64,000 nucleotides of DNA. It comes from Macrococcus equipercicus (GTDB lineage Bacteria > Bacillota > Bacilli > Staphylococcales > Staphylococcaceae). The stretch covers positions 1 through 64,000 of the forward strand of contig NZ_SCWC02000009.1 in the NCBI RefSeq assembly GCF_004359525.2. The letters run 5' to 3'. The translations under genes were made by a program, and so were the position numbers. Positions 7,045 to 17,576 of the stretch are shown in pieces (positions within the stretch are counted from its first letter, which is position 1; each line of letters begins with the position of its first letter). The notes beneath the pieces are model-generated. The model saw nothing but the letters and a program-made list of their open reading frames with translations. It was not told where the DNA came from and ran no database searches.

Positions 7045-9696
7045 CTAGAGGTCATCAAGCGGCTGTTCCGGTGCCACGTAGTCAATGTCTTCTTCATTGG
7101 AGACAGCGCGGTATTCCTTTGGAAAAAGTTCACGGCGGTATAATTTCCGGGAGAAGACGACGGCAGACAGAATGCCTATAATGCTGATCAGCTGCATGAG
7201 ATGGAACCAAGGCGGCGTGTAGCTGATAACGATCTGTCTGGCATCAGCACCTATTTTGACAGCGGTCATCAAATAATTGCCTTCCATGATTTCAGCCGCT
7301 CTGCCGTCGACACGGGCAGTCATACCTTTTAAGTAAGGGGTCGGTATGACTGCATAGCCGGGGTCATGCGTGCCGAGCGTGACGACAAGCTTACTGCCCG
7401 CTTGTTTCAGCTGGTGCGTCGGAGCGTGTGCCGCGGCTTGCAGCGTCCTGTAGTCCTCGCCGTATATGCCGTTGATCTTGACCGTGTAGCGGCCGGTCAT
7501 CAGCTTCAGGTCAATCGTCGGACTTGATTTGATCCGCATGGTGATCCTCGGGTTGAACCGTCTATAATCATCATCGAGCGGCTTTCTTGACTGATAGATC
7601 TCATTGAACCAGACGTAATGATACTTGCTCGGACTTTTCAGTTCGATGCTGACGTCGATATATAAATCTTTGTAGCGGTTTGCCAGCTCTTTATCCAGCG
7701 TGAATGTCATCCCGCCCTGATCCTGATCGACGGCTAAATGAGTCCCGTTCAAAGCGGCATGATGAAACGTCACGCGGGCATGCGGGAGCAGGTTCCTTGC
7801 CGGTGCCACTGCAGCATTTGCCGGCGTATCTTCCAGCACGACACCACGCAGCATCGCATGCTCCCGGTCAATCGGTGTCTTCAAGGCAGACGGGGAAAAC
7901 ACGCGATCGGTCACTCTGACGACCGGCAGCTGATACTGGTTGGCATACATCGTATAATGCTGCACGGCGTCACTCCGCTTGTCCACTGCCCTGAAACCAT
8001 AAGGCAGTGTCGCTGTGTTGTTCGTCCGCAGGCTGTGATTGACGTTAAAGAGCGCATACAGATTGGCACGTTCACCGAGCCGGTAATAAATGCTGTTGCT
8101 GTCTGTGTCCATCGTAATATTAAGCGCTTTGTCGTAAAACTGATAAATATCCTTATCAAAGATGCTGGAATACAGCTTGATGCCGTTGAAATGCTGATAC
8201 ATCGGCGTGTTATGCGTCGCAGAAGTCTGCCAGTCGATCCGTTCTGACGGATGTCTCGTTGTCACGGTCTGTATCATGGACTGCTGGACTGCACTGTTGT
8301 AATTGCCCGAATGGATGAACTTCATATTTCTGATGTCTGCCGGATGAAGAGTATCCATCTGCGCTGTAATGTAGTCGTGGACAAAGTAGAAGTTCCCGTA
8401 GATGATGACACCTGTCAGCAGCACGTACAGCCGCTGCTCAGACCGGGGGACCATGAAGATGAGCGTGATAATCACCGGTACAAATACAAGCCACGGCAGC
8501 CACTGATGAGTGCTGTAGATGGACAGCGGATAGATGATGACGACAGGAAGCAATGACACCGCTATATCTTTTGCTGACAGCGTACGGATGTGCTGTAAAT
8601 AGACCGCACAGACGACAGCCGACGAGAAGACAAGAAAGTATACCCAGCGGCGCTGATCGATGGAAAAGCCGTTGAAGAAACTGTCAAAGAGCGGTGACAA
8701 AGAGCCCGCAAGAAAGAGCAGCGTGATGACGGCAAACAATCTGAACGTGTAGTTACGGTACAGCTTGAAGGTGATGAGTGCCATCACTGTAATAAACGGG
8801 ATGACAACGTAGTAGCCGTGATAAAACACATTATAAAGTATATTGAAGTCGATGAACGGCTTCAGCTTAAGCGGCGGCAGTGTCCGGTCGTTCAGCAGAT
8901 AGCTGGTTACACCGGTATAAAAGCCGACCGCAGCAGTCATCACGGCCAGCAGTACGGCGATGGTCAGCACACAGACTTTAGTGAGCCGCGGCACAATGTC
9001 GCTGCGCTTCGGATAAATCGTGCGGTACAGAAAATAAAATAAGACGAAGATAAATTCATAGTAGCTGAAATAAAAGTTGGAATGCAGCGTCACTGCAATC
9101 CCTAAAATGAACAGTCCGATTTTCTTCTCATGGAAAAAGCGCTCCATACCGAGAATCGTCAGCGGCAAGTACAGCATGACGTCGCTGAAGAAGCTCCATG
9201 TGAAGGTGAAGAAGAAATAAACGGTCGAATAGCTGTAAAGCATCGCACCGGTCATGGCGGCATACTTATTGATGCCGAAATAACGCAGCATCCGGAACAT
9301 CACGTAAATGATGACCGCCAGCTTGAAGATGGAGACGGTCAGCTGATTGACCGCCCAGAAATCAACATGCTGGGTCGGCAGCGGCAGTATAAGGTCCAGC
9401 ACATAGACAACGGTGAAATAAAGATAGGCGATCGGAGAAGTCGAATAATAATAGGCAAGACTTCTGAAAAAATCACCGCCGATACCAAAGCCCATATCAT
9501 AGAAGAAATTGAAATGGGAGAACTGCTCATATAAATACATCTGAAACGGAATCATCTGCGCAAGACCGTCGCCTTTACCGGTAAACAATGTACCGGCAGC
9601 AAAGAAGCGGTAAATGACGACGCTATGCGCTGCCAGTGACAGCAGCAGACAAAGCGTCAGCAGCTTTGCGGGCAGTCTGTTAAGTGGTTTCATCAT
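7045..9696 (-). CDS. YfhO family membrane protein (GT-C glycosyltransferase-like), second copy
   Basis: About 883 residues. I place the start at ATG 9696 (or 9693), nine bases after gaagga; an ATG at 9705 is directly against the SD. The protein has an N-terminal signal-anchor, about a dozen membrane helices to about residue 450, a large extracytoplasmic domain, and a last helix near 845-865. The first outer loop keeps FTGKGDGLAQM and FFYDMGFGIGGDFF, acidic positions shared with the upstream copy and typical of GT-C enzymes. In B. subtilis and S. aureus YfhO transfers sugar from undecaprenyl phosphate to lipoteichoic acid. The gene overlaps the upstream yfhO by about 17 bases. The paralogue may have a different acceptor. 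Confidence 0.88.
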   Translation of the reverse strand: MMKPLNRLPAKLLTLCLLLSLAAHSVVIYRFFAAGTLFTGKGDGLAQMIPFQMYLYEQFSHFNFFYDMGFGIGGDFFRSLAYYYSTSPIAYLYFTVVYVLDLILPLPTQHVDFWAVNQLTVSIFKLAVIIYVMFRMLRYFGINKYAAMTGAMLYSYSTVYFFFTFTWSFFSDVMLYLPLTILGMERFFHEKKIGLFILGIAVTLHSNFYFSYYEFIFVLFYFLYRTIYPKRSDIVPRLTKVCVLTIAVLLAVMTAAVGFYTGVTSYLLNDRTLPPLKLKPFIDFNILYNVFYHGYYVVIPFITVMALITFKLYRNYTFRLFAVITLLFLAGSLSPLFDSFFNGFSIDQRRWVYFLVFSSAVVCAVYLQHIRTLSAKDIAVSLLPVVIIYPLSIYSTHQWLPWLVFVPVIITLIFMVPRSEQRLYVLLTGVIIYGNFYFVHDYITAQMDTLHPADIRNMKFIHSGNYNSAVQQSMIQTVTTRHPSERIDWQTSATHNTPMYQHFNGIKLYSSIFDKDIYQFYDKALNITMDTDSNSIYYRLGERANLYALFNVNHSLRTNNTATLPYGFRAVDKRSDAVQHYTMYANQYQLPVVRVTDRVFSPSALKTPIDREHAMLRGVVLEDTPANAAVAPARNLLPHARVTFHHAALNGTHLAVDQDQGGMTFTLDKELANRYKDLYIDVSIELKSPSKYHYVWFNEIYQSRKPLDDDYRRFNPRITMRIKSSPTIDLKLMTGRYTVKINGIYGEDYRTLQAAAHAPTHQLKQAGSKLVVTLGTHDPGYAVIPTPYLKGMTARVDGRAAEIMEGNYLMTAVKIGADARQIVISYTPPWFHLMQLISIIGILSAVVFSRKLYRRELFPKEYRAVSNEEDIDYVAPEQPLDDL

Positions 9697-12283
9697 GGCG
9701 CTCATTCCTTCTTCGTCCGTAAATATAAAGCACGCTGAGTCCAGCAGATAATATAGACACTGTCACCATTAAATAGAAATAGGGCGGTATATATTTAAAC
9801 GTGACGATATGGCTGCCGCTCGTCACTTTGACCGCGCTCATCAAATAGTTGGCACGTTTGACCGGCACGGCACGGCCGTCAACTTCTGCCGTCAAACCGT
9901 CGCGGTAGACAATCGGTGTGATCAAATAGCCGGACTGCGGATCGTGCAGCGTGACTGACATTTTGTTGCCGTCCTCCTTGAATATGTGATCCGTATGACC
10001 AGCGGCCTGTGTCAGCGTCTTATAGTCCTCACCGTAGATGCCATTGATCTTGAAACGGTAAGTGCCGTGAGTCAGGCCGACCAATATTTTGCCGTCCTTA
10101 GGTTTCACCCGGTAGAGAAGGTGATCCTGATGCGTCCGGTACTTACTCGTCTTGAACAGCCGGTTGTTGGCGTAGCCGTTGACATTGATCTGGATATTAC
10201 TTTCAGCAGATGTCAATGTGACTGTCATATCAATGTAGAACTCCTTATTATTGAGTGCATGCTGAGGCAGAGTGACGATGACGCCGCCGCTCGGTGGCTC
10301 AACTTTTAGGATGTCGTCTTTCAGCCACTGGCCACCGCTCGGCGTGACGTGCGACTCAGCGAGCAGATTGTCAGAACGCGGGAGCTGAAAGTTAGTCTTC
10401 GCATGCTGCAGCACGACGCCTTCAATCATCGCATGCTCCCGGTCGATCGGTTCAGTGAGCGTGTCCTGCTGTGTAATATTGCTGGTGATTCTGACGACCG
10501 GCAGCATCTTTGTATTTTCATAGATGCGGTATCTGCCAACTGTGCGGATCAGCTTGAAGTTCTCAGGAACATCATGCTGGTAGTCTTTTCTGACGACATA
10601 ACGCACATTGAAGAGCGATTCAAGATTACTTCTTTCCTGCAGGCCGGAGTAGCGGCTGATGGACTCCTCTTTAATATTGATTTTCAGCTTGTTGTAAAAG
10701 TAATCGATAATGCTGCCGTCAAATATACTGGAATACAGGCTGACACCGCTGAAACTCTGATACATCGGCGTATTGTCCTGCTCGAGGACGCGCCAGTCAA
10801 TCCGTTCGCCGGGCTTCAATGTTGATTTCAGTTCATCGATGATCTGCTGCTGCAGACCTGAGTTATAGACACTTGAGTCGATGTATGACATCTTTGCCCG
10901 GGCGTTAATACCCGGATTATAGTTGTCATAGAGATTATGGTCTTTCACGACGACAAGGTCGAGCGCCGCTATACTGAGGACCAGCGCGATATAGGCGGTT
11001 TGTTTAAGCGACTGCTGTTTCATCATGAGTACGAGCAGGCCGAGGACAGCCGTCAGCGGCAAAAACCAGATCCAGTCTACTTTCTTAGCGATATAAACGT
11101 AGCTGAGGCCCACGATGACTGCGCCCGGAATAATGGAATACAGATAGTTCTGGATGGAAATCGTCTTGAAGCGCGAGATGTACATCGCAATCAGGCCGCT
11201 TGAGAAGAACGTCAGCAAGTAATGCCAGCGTTTCTGCGGTGCTGAAAAGCCGTTGAACACCGAGTCGATGAACGGCATAAAGCTTAAATAGATCAAAGCG
11301 AGCGTCATCAGTGCAAACAAGCGGTAGTAATAACTTTTGTAGAACTTAAAGGTCAATAGTGCCTGCAGTGTGATGTAGAGGACAATGACCAGGTAGTTGT
11401 CATAGAAAATATTCGCGTGCTGATCGAACGGGCTGAACAGCGGGATCGGGTCTTTGAAGGGCGCCCGGTCGTTCTGCATAAATCCTTTGACGCCGTAGAA
11501 GAAGCTGAAGAGCGCTATGCCGATACCGAGTGCCGACATGATGATAAAGCCGGTCCACTGCTTTAAGCGTGACAGCTTGTCATCAGGATGTCTGAAAATG
11601 TTGCGGATCAAAAAGTAGATAAGGCCGAACAGCACCTGATAATAGGCAAAATAAAAATTATTGATGAAAATCAGCGCCGCAGCAGTGATGAACATCCCTT
11701 TTCTGCCGCCCTGAATATACCGCTCGATGCCGAGCAGCAGCAGCGGCAGAAAAATAAAGACATCTGAAAAGAAAGACCAGTATAAAGTGAAGCGGAAATA
11801 AATGGCGGACGTCAGGAATAAAAAAGCGCCCAGTACAGCCGGCAGCTCCTTCACTTTCAACCAGCGCAAATATAAATAAGTGAAATACATCGCAGCAGCG
11901 GACTTGACGATGGAAATATAGAAGGCGTTCACTGCCCAGAACTGAATCGTGTTCGTCTTCAACGATAGAAACACATCGAGCAGTCTGACGCCGATGACGT
12001 TGACGAAAAAGACGACGGACGTGGAATAGTAATAGGCAAGGTCTGTATAGAAGTCGCCGCCGAGCCCGAAGTCCATGTCATAGAAGAACTTGCCGGACGT
12101 TATTTTATGATATAAATAAAGCTGCATCGGCAGCATCTGCTCCAGACCATCGTTCGGACCTGTGAAAATCGTGCCGTCCTTCAGGAAACGATAGATGTAG
12201 AAACTGTGACCGATGACAGCTAGAACGAGAAAAATCATCAAATAGATTAAGGTTGACAGCACAGAACGTTTAATGACTTTCAT
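9680..12283 (-). CDS. yfhO: YfhO family membrane protein (GT-C glycosyltransferase-like), first copy
   Basis: 867 residues, start coupled to gtrA by an ATGA overlap. The topology matches its downstream paralogue: N-terminal anchor, many membrane helices, a large beta-rich extracytoplasmic region from about 455, and a C-terminal helix before RRRNERHDETT. The first outer loop reads FTGPNDGLEQM and FFYDMDFGLGGDFY. YfhO proteins are proposed to be the transferase that decorates lipoteichoic acid outside the membrane, using C55-P-sugar made by a CsbB-type enzyme and flipped by GtcA/GtrA. Both partners are immediately upstream here, which supports that role. The donor sugar is unknown from sequence. 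Confidence 0.9.
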   Translation of the reverse strand: MKVIKRSVLSTLIYLMIFLVLAVIGHSFYIYRFLKDGTIFTGPNDGLEQMLPMQLYLYHKITSGKFFYDMDFGLGGDFYTDLAYYYSTSVVFFVNVIGVRLLDVFLSLKTNTIQFWAVNAFYISIVKSAAAMYFTYLYLRWLKVKELPAVLGAFLFLTSAIYFRFTLYWSFFSDVFIFLPLLLLGIERYIQGGRKGMFITAAALIFINNFYFAYYQVLFGLIYFLIRNIFRHPDDKLSRLKQWTGFIIMSALGIGIALFSFFYGVKGFMQNDRAPFKDPIPLFSPFDQHANIFYDNYLVIVLYITLQALLTFKFYKSYYYRLFALMTLALIYLSFMPFIDSVFNGFSAPQKRWHYLLTFFSSGLIAMYISRFKTISIQNYLYSIIPGAVIVGLSYVYIAKKVDWIWFLPLTAVLGLLVLMMKQQSLKQTAYIALVLSIAALDLVVVKDHNLYDNYNPGINARAKMSYIDSSVYNSGLQQQIIDELKSTLKPGERIDWRVLEQDNTPMYQSFSGVSLYSSIFDGSIIDYFYNKLKINIKEESISRYSGLQERSNLESLFNVRYVVRKDYQHDVPENFKLIRTVGRYRIYENTKMLPVVRITSNITQQDTLTEPIDREHAMIEGVVLQHAKTNFQLPRSDNLLAESHVTPSGGQWLKDDILKVEPPSGGVIVTLPQHALNNKEFYIDMTVTLTSAESNIQINVNGYANNRLFKTSKYRTHQDHLLYRVKPKDGKILVGLTHGTYRFKINGIYGEDYKTLTQAAGHTDHIFKEDGNKMSVTLHDPQSGYLITPIVYRDGLTAEVDGRAVPVKRANYLMSAVKVTSGSHIVTFKYIPPYFYLMVTVSILSAGLSVLYIYGRRRNERHDETT

Positions 12284-12660
12284 GATGACTCCTTAACAAG
12301 AATTTTTTTGGATAAGACGTAAGTCACAGGAACAGTGATGATGAGCGCCGGAAAGGGTGCAAGTGCCGGGCTGATATGAAGCAGTGCGACAAATACATAG
12401 AGCAGCGCACTTTGAAGCCCCATATTGACCACCTGCGTCAACGGAAACTGCAGAAACGTTTTTACTGTCGGCTGCACCTGATACACATAGTAACAGTTCA
12501 GGAAATAGGAGACGACGAATGCCGCGAGAAAACCTGTGATATGACTCGCGAGATAAGGCAGACCGAGCGTCAGCAGTATGAGATAGACGATGTAATAATT
12601 CGCTGTATTGACCAGACCGACCAGCACGAACTTGACGAACGGATGGCTGAAGCAGCTCAT
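12280..12660 (-). CDS. GtrA-like flippase (GtcA family)
   Basis: 126 residues with four membrane helices (about 8-28, 34-56, 66-90, 98-118), the GtrA/DPMS-TM fold, starting SCFSHPFVKFVLVGLVNTANYYIVY. Such proteins move undecaprenyl-phosphate-linked sugars across the membrane. The gene overlaps the GT2 gene upstream and the yfhO downstream by four bases each (ATGA), so three products are translationally coupled. In S. aureus and Listeria the GtcA homologue serves wall- or lipoteichoic-acid glycosylation together with CsbB-like enzymes. Confidence 0.9.
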   Translation of the reverse strand: MSCFSHPFVKFVLVGLVNTANYYIVYLILLTLGLPYLASHITGFLAAFVVSYFLNCYYVYQVQPTVKTFLQFPLTQVVNMGLQSALLYVFVALLHISPALAPFPALIITVPVTYVLSKKILVKESS

Positions 12661-13595
12661 GATTCTGCATCCTTCTCTTCAATATTGGCGTGCTGTATTA
12701 AATAATGCGGCCGTCTTTTCGTCTCGTAGTAGATCTTCCCGATATACTCACCGATGATGCCGAGGCTGAACAGCTGCACCCCGCCGAGAAACAGAATGGC
12801 GGAGATGATGGTGAAGTAGCCGGGTTCATCGATGCCGCTCTGGATGATCTGAATCAATGTCACTAATATGTAGGCAAGACAGACACTCAGCGTGAAGGCA
12901 CCGAAATAAAAGCAGACACGGAGCGGCTTATTGTTGTAGCTCAAAATGCCGTCAATGGCATAGTCAATCAGCTTAAAGAACGAAAACGCGGAGCTGCCGT
13001 TTTCCCGTGCGACATTGTCGAACTCAATCGTCTTCTTGTTGAAACCGACCCAGTCATATATGCCCTTCGAAAAGCGGTTGTATTCGTCGAGTGACAGTAT
13101 CGCGTCAATGACCGGCCGTGACAGCAGTCTGAAATCACCTTCACCGTCCGTCAGCTTGACATCAACAGCGTTGTTGATAAGCGCATAGAAGAAAGTGGTC
13201 GGCAGTCTTCTGAACAGCGGCTCACCACGGCGGTTACGGCGGGCGACCACTTGATTGAACCCTGCGTGATACGCGTTCACAAGCTGTGGAATCAACTCAG
13301 GCGGGTGCTGCAGGTCAGCATCCAAGATGACGGCCGCATCGCCTGCCGCTGCTTCCAGCCCGGCAAGCATCGCCGCTTCTTTGCCGAAATTTCTGCTGAA
13401 AGAAATATATTTGACCCGCGTGTCCTTGAAGCTTAAGTTTTCTATGAGCGGTAATGAATGATCACGGGAACCATCATTGACCATGATTAATTCATAGTCG
13501 TACTGATTCAGTTCCATAGTTTTTGTGATAGTATGGTAAAGGCGTGCTATATTTTTTTCTTCATTATATATCGGAACGATAAGTGACAGCTTCAT
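12657..13595 (-). CDS. GT2 polyprenyl-phosphate glycosyltransferase (CsbB-like)
   Basis: 312 residues. The start at 13595 (MKLSLIVPIYNEEKNIARLY) is chosen over an in-frame ATG at 13652 because aaaggag lies six bases ahead and the GT-A fold begins at once. The catalytic DxD is in VILDADLQHPPE (D92, D94), with a GEGDFRLLSR segment later. Two C-terminal membrane helices (about 228-250 and 262-285) match CsbB/GtrB/DPM1-like enzymes that load a sugar onto undecaprenyl phosphate on the cytoplasmic face. It is the first gene of the GT2-gtrA-yfhO-yfhO operon and is divergent from rbgA. Confidence 0.92.
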   Translation of the reverse strand: MKLSLIVPIYNEEKNIARLYHTITKTMELNQYDYELIMVNDGSRDHSLPLIENLSFKDTRVKYISFSRNFGKEAAMLAGLEAAAGDAAVILDADLQHPPELIPQLVNAYHAGFNQVVARRNRRGEPLFRRLPTTFFYALINNAVDVKLTDGEGDFRLLSRPVIDAILSLDEYNRFSKGIYDWVGFNKKTIEFDNVARENGSSAFSFFKLIDYAIDGILSYNNKPLRVCFYFGAFTLSVCLAYILVTLIQIIQSGIDEPGYFTIISAILFLGGVQLFSLGIIGEYIGKIYYETKRRPHYLIQHANIEEKDAES

Positions 13596-13640
13596 AACGG
13601 CTCCTTTAACTGTGGAATGTTTTGATGAAATTAACACCTT

Positions 13641-13646
13641 ATTATA
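13641..13646 (-). promoter_or_regulatory. Possible -10 element of the LTA-glycosylation operon
   Basis: The minus strand reads TATAAT here, about 46 bases before the GT2 start, but I see no good -35 at 16-18 bases (aatcat at best). The rest of this 105-base divergent region is AT-rich. Confidence 0.35.
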
Positions 13647-13700
13647 GTACATTTTAAGTATATATGATTATTACAATAATAACAGAAAAGAGGTCAATCA

Positions 13701-14579
13701 ATGACAATACAATGGTTCCCGGGCCATATGGCCAAAGCAAGACGAGAAGTAACTGAACAATTAAAGATGGTCGACTGTGTGTTCGAACTCCTCGATGCAC
13801 GTATACCGTATTCTTCAAGAAATCCGATGATCGATGAAGTGATTAAAGATAAGCCGAGAGTCGTGCTGCTGAATAAAATGGATATGGCTGACCCGCGCGA
13901 GACGCAGAAATGGATGAATCACTTTGAGAAACAAGGTATTTATCCGGTCATGCTTGATGCCAAGAACGGTAAGAACTTAGATAAAGTCGTTAAAGCGGCA
14001 GAACATGTCACACAAGAAAAATTTGACCGGCTGGCAGCGAAAGGCCTGCGTCCGCGTGCTATCAGAGCAATGATTGTCGGTATTCCGAACGTCGGTAAAT
14101 CGACACTGATCAACCGGCTGGCAAAGAAATCGATCGCAAAGACCGGCAATACGCCTGGTGTCACTAAGAAGCAGCAGTGGATCAAAGTCGGCAAAGTGCT
14201 GGAGCTGCTTGATACGCCTGGGATACTCTGGCCGAAGTTCGAAGACCAGCTTGTCGGCAAAAAACTGAGCCTGACCGGTGCCATTAAAGACAGCATCGTC
14301 CATCTCGATGAAGTGGCCATCTACGGTCTGGAGTTTGTGCAGCAGCACGATCTCGCGACATTGAACAAACATTACAATATCGACGTCACAGACGATGCGC
14401 CGTACATCGAACTGTTTGACGCGATCGGCCGCAGCCGCGGCATGAAAAATAAAGGCGGCGAGACTGATTATGAATCCGTCGTAGAGCTCATCATCCGCGA
14501 AATCAGAAATGCCAAGTTCGGCCGCTATACATTTGACCGGGTGGCAGAGCTGGAGCAGCTGACCGATGACGCTGAATGA
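13701..14579 (+). CDS. rbgA: Ribosome biogenesis GTPase RbgA (YlqF)
   Basis: 292 residues, SD agaggtc. It is a circularly permuted GTPase: G4 NKMD (58-61) comes before the P-loop GIPNVGKST (127-135) and G3 DTPG (171-174), the order that defines the YlqF/YawG group. A C-terminal helical domain binds rRNA. RbgA is essential for late 50S assembly (incorporation of L16 and others) in B. subtilis. It precedes and overlaps rnhB by 14 bases, as in staphylococci. Confidence 0.96.
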   Translation: MTIQWFPGHMAKARREVTEQLKMVDCVFELLDARIPYSSRNPMIDEVIKDKPRVVLLNKMDMADPRETQKWMNHFEKQGIYPVMLDAKNGKNLDKVVKAAEHVTQEKFDRLAAKGLRPRAIRAMIVGIPNVGKSTLINRLAKKSIAKTGNTPGVTKKQQWIKVGKVLELLDTPGILWPKFEDQLVGKKLSLTGAIKDSIVHLDEVAIYGLEFVQQHDLATLNKHYNIDVTDDAPYIELFDAIGRSRGMKNKGGETDYESVVELIIREIRNAKFGRYTFDRVAELEQLTDDAE

Positions 14580-15321
14580 ACTGAAGAAGGTAGTCGCTGA
14601 ACTCACCGACAGAGCAGCGCTGAACAAGATTTACAAGGAGGACGAACGGACCGGAGCCCGCAGGCTTGTGACGAGCAGGCTCCGTCAGCTCGACCTGGAA
14701 CGCGAGCAGCGCATGAACTACGACAGGGCAAGCACATTTGAAGCGCAGTATGCCGGTGACATCATCTGCGGCATCGACGAAGTCGGCCGTGGACCGCTTG
14801 CAGGACCAGTCGTCGCATGTGCAGTCATTCTGGAGGAGGGTCACTATTATCCCGGCCTGACCGATTCCAAGCAGCTGTCCGCAAAGAAACGACAGTCGCT
14901 GGAAGCGCAGCTCCTTGCAGCTGTCAGTGATTATGCGCTAGGGACGGCGACAGTCGAAGAGATTGATGCGATCAATATATACGAGGCAAGTAAGCTCGCG
15001 ATGCGCCGGGCAGTCGAAAGTCTGACCGTGAAGCCGTCTGTCCTGCTTATCGACGCCATGACGCTCGGTACCGGCTTAGTTGAAGAAGCCCTCATTAAAG
15101 GAGATTCAAGAAGCGTCTCCATCGGGGCTGCAAGCATTATCGCCAAGGAATACCGCGACCGGCTGATGATGGCTTATGACGTCCAGTATCCGGGCTATGA
15201 TTTTAAGAATAATGCCGGCTACGGCACGAAGAAGCATCTGGAAGGAATCGAACGCTTAGGAATCACGCCGATTCACCGCCGGACATTTGAACCGATCAAG
15301 AGTATCATACTACACCAATAA
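14566..15321 (+). CDS. rnhB: Ribonuclease HII
   Basis: 251 residues, overlapping rbgA by 14 bases, with ggag ten bases before the ATG. The type-2 RNase H core starts at [16 protein letters not shown] (D71, E72) and continues with LLIDAM and [20 protein letters not shown], supplying the DEDD metal ligands. An N-terminal extension of about 60 residues is usual in Bacilli RnhB. It removes ribonucleotides from DNA and RNA primers. The C-terminal [20 protein letters not shown] motif is complete. Confidence 0.95.
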   Translation: MTLNELKKVVAELTDRAALNKIYKEDERTGARRLVTSRLRQLDLEREQRMNYDRASTFEAQYAGDIICGIDEVGRGPLAGPVVACAVILEEGHYYPGLTDSKQLSAKKRQSLEAQLLAAVSDYALGTATVEEIDAINIYEASKLAMRRAVESLTVKPSVLLIDAMTLGTGLVEEALIKGDSRSVSIGAASIIAKEYRDRLMMAYDVQYPGYDFKNNAGYGTKKHLEGIERLGITPIHRRTFEPIKSIILHQ

Positions 15322-15345
15322 ATATGACATAATAGCCGATTACGG

Positions 15346-15374
15346 TTTACAATAACGCTTTCATTTTCTATAAT
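15346..15374 (+). promoter_or_regulatory. Predicted SigA promoter of sucCD
   Basis: -35 TTTACA (15346-15351), 17-base spacer, -10 TATAAT (15369-15374), 45 bases before sucC. Confidence 0.75.
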
Positions 15375-15418
15375 TGCTACGTAAGCAAAATTTAACCCGT
15401 ATTTTAGGAGGATGGAAA

Positions 15419-16588
15419 ATGAATATCCATGAGTATCAAGGAAAAGAAATTTTTCGCTCAATGGGTGTAGCTGTGCCTGAAGGTTCAGTAGCTTATACAC
15501 CTGAGGAAGCTGTAAAAGTAGCAAAGGAATTAAAACCTGGCGTCTATGTCGTTAAAGCGCAGATCCATGCCGGGGGCCGCGGTAAGGCCGGCGGAGTTAA
15601 AATTGCTAAAAATCTTGATGAAGTAAAAGCTTACGCTAAAGAACTTCTTGGTAAAGTGCTGGTCACTCACCAGACGGGTCCTGAAGGTAAAGAAGTGAAA
15701 CGTCTACTCGTTGAAGAAGGCTGCGATATTCAAAAAGAGTACTACTTAGGGTTCGTCCTTGACCGTGCGACTGATTCAGTGGTCTTGATGGGGTCAGAAG
15801 AAGGCGGAACTGAGATTGAGGAAGTCGCAGAAACAAACCCAGAAAAAATCTTCAAGGAAGTCATCGATCCTGTGACCGGCTTAATGCCTTACCAGGCAAG
15901 AAGACTTGCTTTCAATATCAATATTCCGAAAGAATCTGTAAACAAAGCAGTGAAAATCATGCTTGGCCTATATGATGTCTTCATCAAAAAAGATGCATCA
16001 ATCATCGAAATCAATCCTCTTGTAACAACAGGTTCAGGTGACGTTCTGGCACTGGACGCAAAAATCAACTTCGATGCGAACGCATTATACCGTCACAAAG
16101 ATATCGTTGAATTACGTGACCTAGAAGAAGAAGATCCAAAAGAAATCGAAGCGTCTAAATATGACCTTGCGTATATCGCACTTGACGGCAACATCGGCTG
16201 TATGGTCAATGGTGCAGGTCTTGCGATGGCGACGATGGATACGATCAATCACTTCGGCGGAAATCCCGCGAACTTCCTGGACGTAGGAGGCGGCGCAACA
16301 AAAGAGAAAGTAACAGAAGCTTTCAAAATCATCTTAGGTGATGACAAAGTAGAAGGTATTTTCGTCAATATTTTCGGCGGCATCATGAAATGTGATGTCA
16401 TCGCTGAAGGTGTCGTTGCAGCGGCGAAAGAATTAGAGTTAACGATTCCACTTGTGGTTCGTCTTGAAGGGACAAACGTTGATCAGGGTAAAGAGATTCT
16501 AAGCAATTCCGGCTTAGCGATTACACCTGCAGGTACAATGGCAGAAGGCGCACAGAAAATCGTTGAATTAGTTAAACAAGCTAAATAG
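15419..16588 (+). CDS. sucC: Succinyl-CoA synthetase (ADP-forming) beta subunit
   Basis: 389 residues from the ATG that follows taggagg; an upstream in-frame TTG-type extension is rejected. It starts [17 protein letters not shown] and carries an ATP-grasp domain with [15 protein letters not shown]. The ligase domain includes [18 protein letters not shown], then [13 protein letters not shown] and [17 protein letters not shown]. With SucD it converts succinyl-CoA to succinate, making ATP in the TCA cycle. Its codon use is strongly biased to highly expressed genes. The sucD start lies 17 bases downstream. Confidence 0.97.
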   Translation: MNIHEYQGKEIFRSMGVAVPEGSVAYTPEEAVKVAKELKPGVYVVKAQIHAGGRGKAGGVKIAKNLDEVKAYAKELLGKVLVTHQTGPEGKEVKRLLVEEGCDIQKEYYLGFVLDRATDSVVLMGSEEGGTEIEEVAETNPEKIFKEVIDPVTGLMPYQARRLAFNINIPKESVNKAVKIMLGLYDVFIKKDASIIEINPLVTTGSGDVLALDAKINFDANALYRHKDIVELRDLEEEDPKEIEASKYDLAYIALDGNIGCMVNGAGLAMATMDTINHFGGNPANFLDVGGGATKEKVTEAFKIILGDDKVEGIFVNIFGGIMKCDVIAEGVVAAAKELELTIPLVVRLEGTNVDQGKEILSNSGLAITPAGTMAEGAQKIVELVKQAK

Positions 16589-16605
16589 GAAGCGGGGAGA
16601 AATTC

Positions 16606-17514
16606 GTGGGAGTATTTATTGATAAAAATACGAAAGTATTAGTACAAGGGATTACAGGCGCTACAGCGCTGTTTCATACAAAACAGATGCTTGAATACGG
16701 GACACAGATCGTTGCCGGTGTAACACCTGGTAAAGGCGGCCTTGAAGTGGAAGGCGTTCCTGTGTTCAATACAGTCGAAGAAGCAGTTCAAGCGACAGGC
16801 GCAACAGTTTCAGTCATCTATGTGCCGGCACCATTTGCTGCAGACGCAATCATTGAATGTGTCGATGCAGAACTTGAGCTTGCCATCTGTATTACAGAAC
16901 ATATTCCAGTACTGGATATGGTCAAAGTGAAACGCTACATGCAGGGCAAGAAAACACGCCTTGTCGGCCCTAACTGTCCAGGTGTCATCACGGCGGACGA
17001 ATGTAAGATCGGCATTATGCCGGGCTACATCCACAAAAAAGGTCACGTCGGCGTTGTCTCCCGTTCTGGTACATTGACGTATGAAGCGGTTCATCAGTTG
17101 ACACAGCTTGGCATCGGCCAGACAACAGCTGTCGGTATCGGCGGGGACCCGGTCAACGGTACAGACTTCATCGACTGTCTAGAAGCGTTCAACAACGACC
17201 CTGAGACACTCGCGGTTGTCATGATCGGTGAAATCGGTGGAACGGCTGAAGAAGAAGCAGCTGAATGGGTGAAAGCGAACATGACGAAACCTGTTGTCGG
17301 CTTCATCGGCGGCCAGACAGCACCTCCAGGAAAACGTATGGGCCACGCAGGTGCCATCATTTCAGGCGGTAAAGGAACAGCGGCTGAAAAGATCAAAGCA
17401 ATGAACGCAGCAGGCATCAAGACTGCAGCAACACCATCTGACATCGGTTCTACATTAGTGGAACGTATCAAAGAAGAAGATGGCTTATACGAAAAATGTT
17501 TAACAGTTAAATAG
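16606..17514 (+). CDS. sucD: Succinyl-CoA synthetase alpha subunit
   Basis: 302 residues from a GTG preceded by ggggaga. The CoA-binding Rossmann domain begins [35 protein letters not shown]. The ligase domain includes GPNCPGVI (121-128) and the phosphohistidine loop [10 protein letters not shown] with H247. Length and motifs are standard. It is co-transcribed with sucC and followed by a clear terminator at 17522-17548. Confidence 0.97.
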   Translation: MGVFIDKNTKVLVQGITGATALFHTKQMLEYGTQIVAGVTPGKGGLEVEGVPVFNTVEEAVQATGATVSVIYVPAPFAADAIIECVDAELELAICITEHIPVLDMVKVKRYMQGKKTRLVGPNCPGVITADECKIGIMPGYIHKKGHVGVVSRSGTLTYEAVHQLTQLGIGQTTAVGIGGDPVNGTDFIDCLEAFNNDPETLAVVMIGEIGGTAEEEAAEWVKANMTKPVVGFIGGQTAPPGKRMGHAGAIISGGKGTAAEKIKAMNAAGIKTAATPSDIGSTLVERIKEEDGLYEKCLTVK

Positions 17515-17521
17515 ATTCTCC

Positions 17522-17548
17522 AGGTAGACTTCGGTCTGCCTTTTTTGA
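17522..17548 (+). terminator. Rho-independent terminator of sucCD
   Basis: Stem aggtaga / tctgcct with loop cttcgg, followed by tttttg. Confidence 0.85.
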
Positions 17549-17576
17549 TTTTTATCGTGATAATACTTTTCTGTCT

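Noticed and set aside
8251-10825. Several plus-strand frames of 100-158 residues across the yfhO genes
   Set aside because: All are antisense shadows of the two yfhO genes, rich in His/Arg/Asp, without SDs or recognisable domains.
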